Assembly (NCBI GenBank): GCA_028819075.1
Contig: JAPPMM010000028.1
Location: 1-64,000, forward strand
Origin: Gammaproteobacteria bacterium
GTDB taxonomy: Bacteria; Gemmatimonadota; Gemmatimonadetes; Longimicrobiales; Gaopeijiaceae
Length of the DNA: 64,000 nt
Direction of reading: 5' to 3'
Shown: one piece after another, positions 62,170 through 64,000 of the stretch
Position numbering within the stretch: position 1 is the first letter of the stretch
Layout of the letters: every line of letters starts with the position of its first letter
The notes under the pieces: model-generated
The model's input: the letters and a program-made list of their open reading frames with translations, nothing else
The model's database searches: none
Told to the model about the DNA's origin: nothing
Position numbers and translations under genes: made by a program

Positions 62170-64000
62170 CTAGAAGGAGGGCGTCACAACGAATCCGATC
62201 CCATGTTCCCGCGCGAGGGAATTGAGCGCCGGGATCCCCGAGGCAAGCGCGTTCTCGAGCGTCGCGAGTTGCTCGGACAAGTGTGACTCCACGTCCGCAA
62301 GGCGCTCGTGCGCACCTGCGGTCGGTTTCGTGTCCGCACCGGTGACGGTCTCGTACAGGTATCCGAGCTCTCCGAAGACCCGCGGTTCGGCCACGAAAAC
62401 GAATCTCCTGGGAGGAATCTGGGTCAGCGCTTCCTCTACGTCCGCGATCTCCTCTTCCAGCGATCGCGCCGCTGCGGCGACGGGGTGTTCCGGATCGTCC
62501 ACGACCCGTTGGAGCAGATAGTCCAGCTGATCCCGCACTTCACGGATGGCGCGAACGGCACCCTGGGTTTCGGCAATGCGGTCGCGAATGCGGAGCGCGA
62601 GATCCAGCTGCTCCTGAAACTCCGCCTGCGTGGTCTCGATCCGCGGATCCCTCAGGTACTCGAAGGATTGAGTGGCAGACGATGATCCGCCGCGTAGCCG
62701 GACCTGATAGGTTCCGGGAACAGCCTTGGGCCCGGGAATCGAACCGAGCAGGTCATCCGTACCCTCATGGCGCGTGTCCCAGACGAACCGGTTGAGTCCC
62801 GGCTCCACGGGCACTTCACCGGAAACGCTCGAGAAGCTCCGGATCGTTTCGCCTGCCGCGTCGAGGAACTCGAGCGCAACCTCGTCCTGAGGCGCCTCGC
62901 CGAGATGATAGTTCACGATCACGCCGTTGGGCGGATTGGCGCCGACGCGCGGCTCCTCACCCCCGCCTCCGCCGAGCCTGTATGCATCCCTCGGCTCGTA
63001 GAGGTGCGCGGAGGCCCGGGCCACGTCCTCGGTGAGCCCGTGCAGGGGCGACAGATCATCCAGGATCCAGAAGGAGCGCCCCTGGGTCGCGACGGCCAGG
63101 TCCTTTCTGTGAACGGCGATATCCATGACCGGGGAAACGGGGAGGTTGAGCTGGAAGGACTGCCAGTTCTCTCCATCGTCGAAGGAGACGTACAGGCCAA
63201 ACTCCCCCCCGGCGTAGAGGAGACCACGCCGGTCCGGATCTTCGCGGACGACGCGGATGAAATGATCCGGGGGAATCCCGTTCGATCCGTTGGCGAGTCG
63301 CTCCCAGGTTGCGCCGTAGTCGTCGGTCCGGAAGATGTAGGGCGCGTGATCGTCCAATCGGTACCTGTGGACGGCGACGACGGCGCGGCCGGGTTCGTGT
63401 ACAGACGGGTCGATGGTGGACACGGTGCCCAGCGAGGGGAGGCCGGGCGGCGTCACGTCCTGCCACTCCTGCCCGTTGTCCCGCGAGATGTGGATCAGGC
63501 CATCGTCGCTGCCGGCCCAGAGTAGGCCCGGCGTGATTGGCGATTCCTCGAAGGCGATGATGGCCGGGTAGACTTCGACCCCGGTGTAGTCGCCCCCGAT
63601 CGGACCGCCGACCACTCCCTGCTTCTCCGGATCGTCCCCGGTGAGATCCGGGCTGATCACCTCCCAGCTGTGCCCGTCGTCCGTCGATCTGTGCACGAAG
63701 TTGGAGGCGTGATACAGGACGCCCGGATCGTGCGGCGAAAAGCGGATCGGAGCGAGCACCGCGAATCGGTACCTGTAGTTCCTCGACTTCTGCCCCTCGC
63801 CGAACTGCGGATAGACCTGGATGTTCCGGGCCTGGCCGGTGGAGTGGTCGTACCGCTCGATGATGCCCTCGTAGTTTCCGGAAATCACGATGTCCGGATT
63901 GCGGGGATCGGGCACGACTTCGCCTTGCTCGCCGCCCCCGACCGCGTGCCAGTCGCTCTCCGTGATGCCGAACGACGTGGTCCGGCTGGCGATCGATATC
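62170..64000 (-). CDS. Asp-box (BNR/VPS10-like) propeller protein, partial
   Basis: C-terminal part (at least ~610 aa); the 5' end is beyond the window. The frame runs to the right edge and continues the paralogue's pattern (ISIASRTTSFG, VGGGEQG, then PDPRNPDIVISG). Asp-box blocks: DGLIHISRDNGQEW, YIFRTDDYGATWERL, LYVSFDDGENWQSF. The C-terminal beta-sandwich (QSFEYLRDPRIETT) and helical tail match the 54046 gene throughout. The two paralogues flank the SusCD pair. Confidence 0.85.
   Translation of the reverse strand, partial: ISIASRTTSFGITESDWHAVGGGEQGEVVPDPRNPDIVISGNYEGIIERYDHSTGQARNIQVYPQFGEGQKSRNYRYRFAVLAPIRFSPHDPGVLYHASNFVHRSTDDGHSWEVISPDLTGDDPEKQGVVGGPIGGDYTGVEVYPAIIAFEESPITPGLLWAGSDDGLIHISRDNGQEWQDVTPPGLPSLGTVSTIDPSVHEPGRAVVAVHRYRLDDHAPYIFRTDDYGATWERLANGSNGIPPDHFIRVVREDPDRRGLLYAGGEFGLYVSFDDGENWQSFQLNLPVSPVMDIAVHRKDLAVATQGRSFWILDDLSPLHGLTEDVARASAHLYEPRDAYRLGGGGGEEPRVGANPPNGVIVNYHLGEAPQDEVALEFLDAAGETIRSFSSVSGEVPVEPGLNRFVWDTRHEGTDDLLGSIPGPKAVPGTYQVRLRGGSSSATQSFEYLRDPRIETTQAEFQEQLDLALRIRDRIAETQGAVRAIREVRDQLDYLLQRVVDDPEHPVAAAARSLEEEIADVEEALTQIPPRRFVFVAEPRVFGELGYLYETVTGADTKPTAGAHERLADVESHLSEQLATLENALASGIPALNSLAREHGIGFVVTPSF

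Overview
The window is GC-rich, densely packed DNA with no rRNA, tRNA, CRISPR array or intact mobile element that I can recognise. The gene families point to a diderm, heterotrophic, probably host- or particle-associated bacterium. They include a SusC/SusD pair, Asp-box (BNR/sortilin-like) propeller proteins, many lipoproteins and exported serine hydrolases, plant-type leucine-rich repeats with Ig-like domains, an alginate-export-type porin and a 6-bladed propeller lipoprotein. This mix is typical of Gemmatimonadota, including sponge-associated lineages. That assignment is my inference and has not been tested by a marker gene.

Layout. 0.4-6.0 kb: a giant duplicated LRR/metzincin-like lipoprotein (-). 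6.3-7.1 kb: an SDR (+). 7.1-8.0 kb: a non-coding stretch with two copies of a hairpin element whose stem covaries. 8.0-12.0 kb: a + strand run of serine hydrolase, Ig-like/DUF protein, amidase lipoprotein and a 65-aa zinc-ribbon protein. 12.0-24.8 kb: a natural-product locus with a B12-binding radical SAM enzyme, a thioester reductase-sulfotransferase, a highly reducing type I PKS (all -) and a divergent DFR-like reductase (+). The PKS and the reductase-sulfotransferase lie in one frame, separated only by a TGA, and the downstream part has no usable start. 24.8-25.5 kb: a STAS anti-anti-sigma factor and a 90-aa partner. 25.7-27.9 kb: a Tat-exported molybdopterin enzyme and an AlgE-like porin. 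28.2-34.7 kb: a heme operon, chdC-hemD-hemL-hemE-hemH-hemY, which fits the coproporphyrin-dependent route. 34.8-41.5 kb: a set of two GcvT/DmdA-like proteins and two phytoene-desaturase-like flavoproteins, with a histidine phosphatase and a cupin. 41.7-42.9 kb: a propeller lipoprotein. 42.9-44.9 kb: an AbiE toxin-antitoxin pair with an inverted-repeat promoter. 44.9-46.5 kb: an ICMT-family methyltransferase and a type III PKS. Upstream of these is a second, decayed copy of the AbiE promoter and antitoxin start. 46.9-47.8 kb: two small lipoproteins. 47.8-49.6 kb: a GntR/FCD regulator divergent from an ornithine-cyclodeaminase-family protein. 49.6-61.9 kb: a long - strand run of SusC, SusD, Asp-box protein, CapA-like protein, N-acyl-D-amino-acid deacylase-like amidohydrolase and serine hydrolase. 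62.2 kb to the end: a second Asp-box protein, cut by the window edge.

The most interesting region is 12-25 kb, a candidate pathway for a reduced, possibly sulfated and methylated polyketide or lipid, with a split megasynthase. Next come the duplicated AbiE-type operator pointing at a type III PKS, and the covarying hairpin repeats at 7.2 and 7.6 kb. All functions are read from the translated sequence by family motifs. No database search was run.
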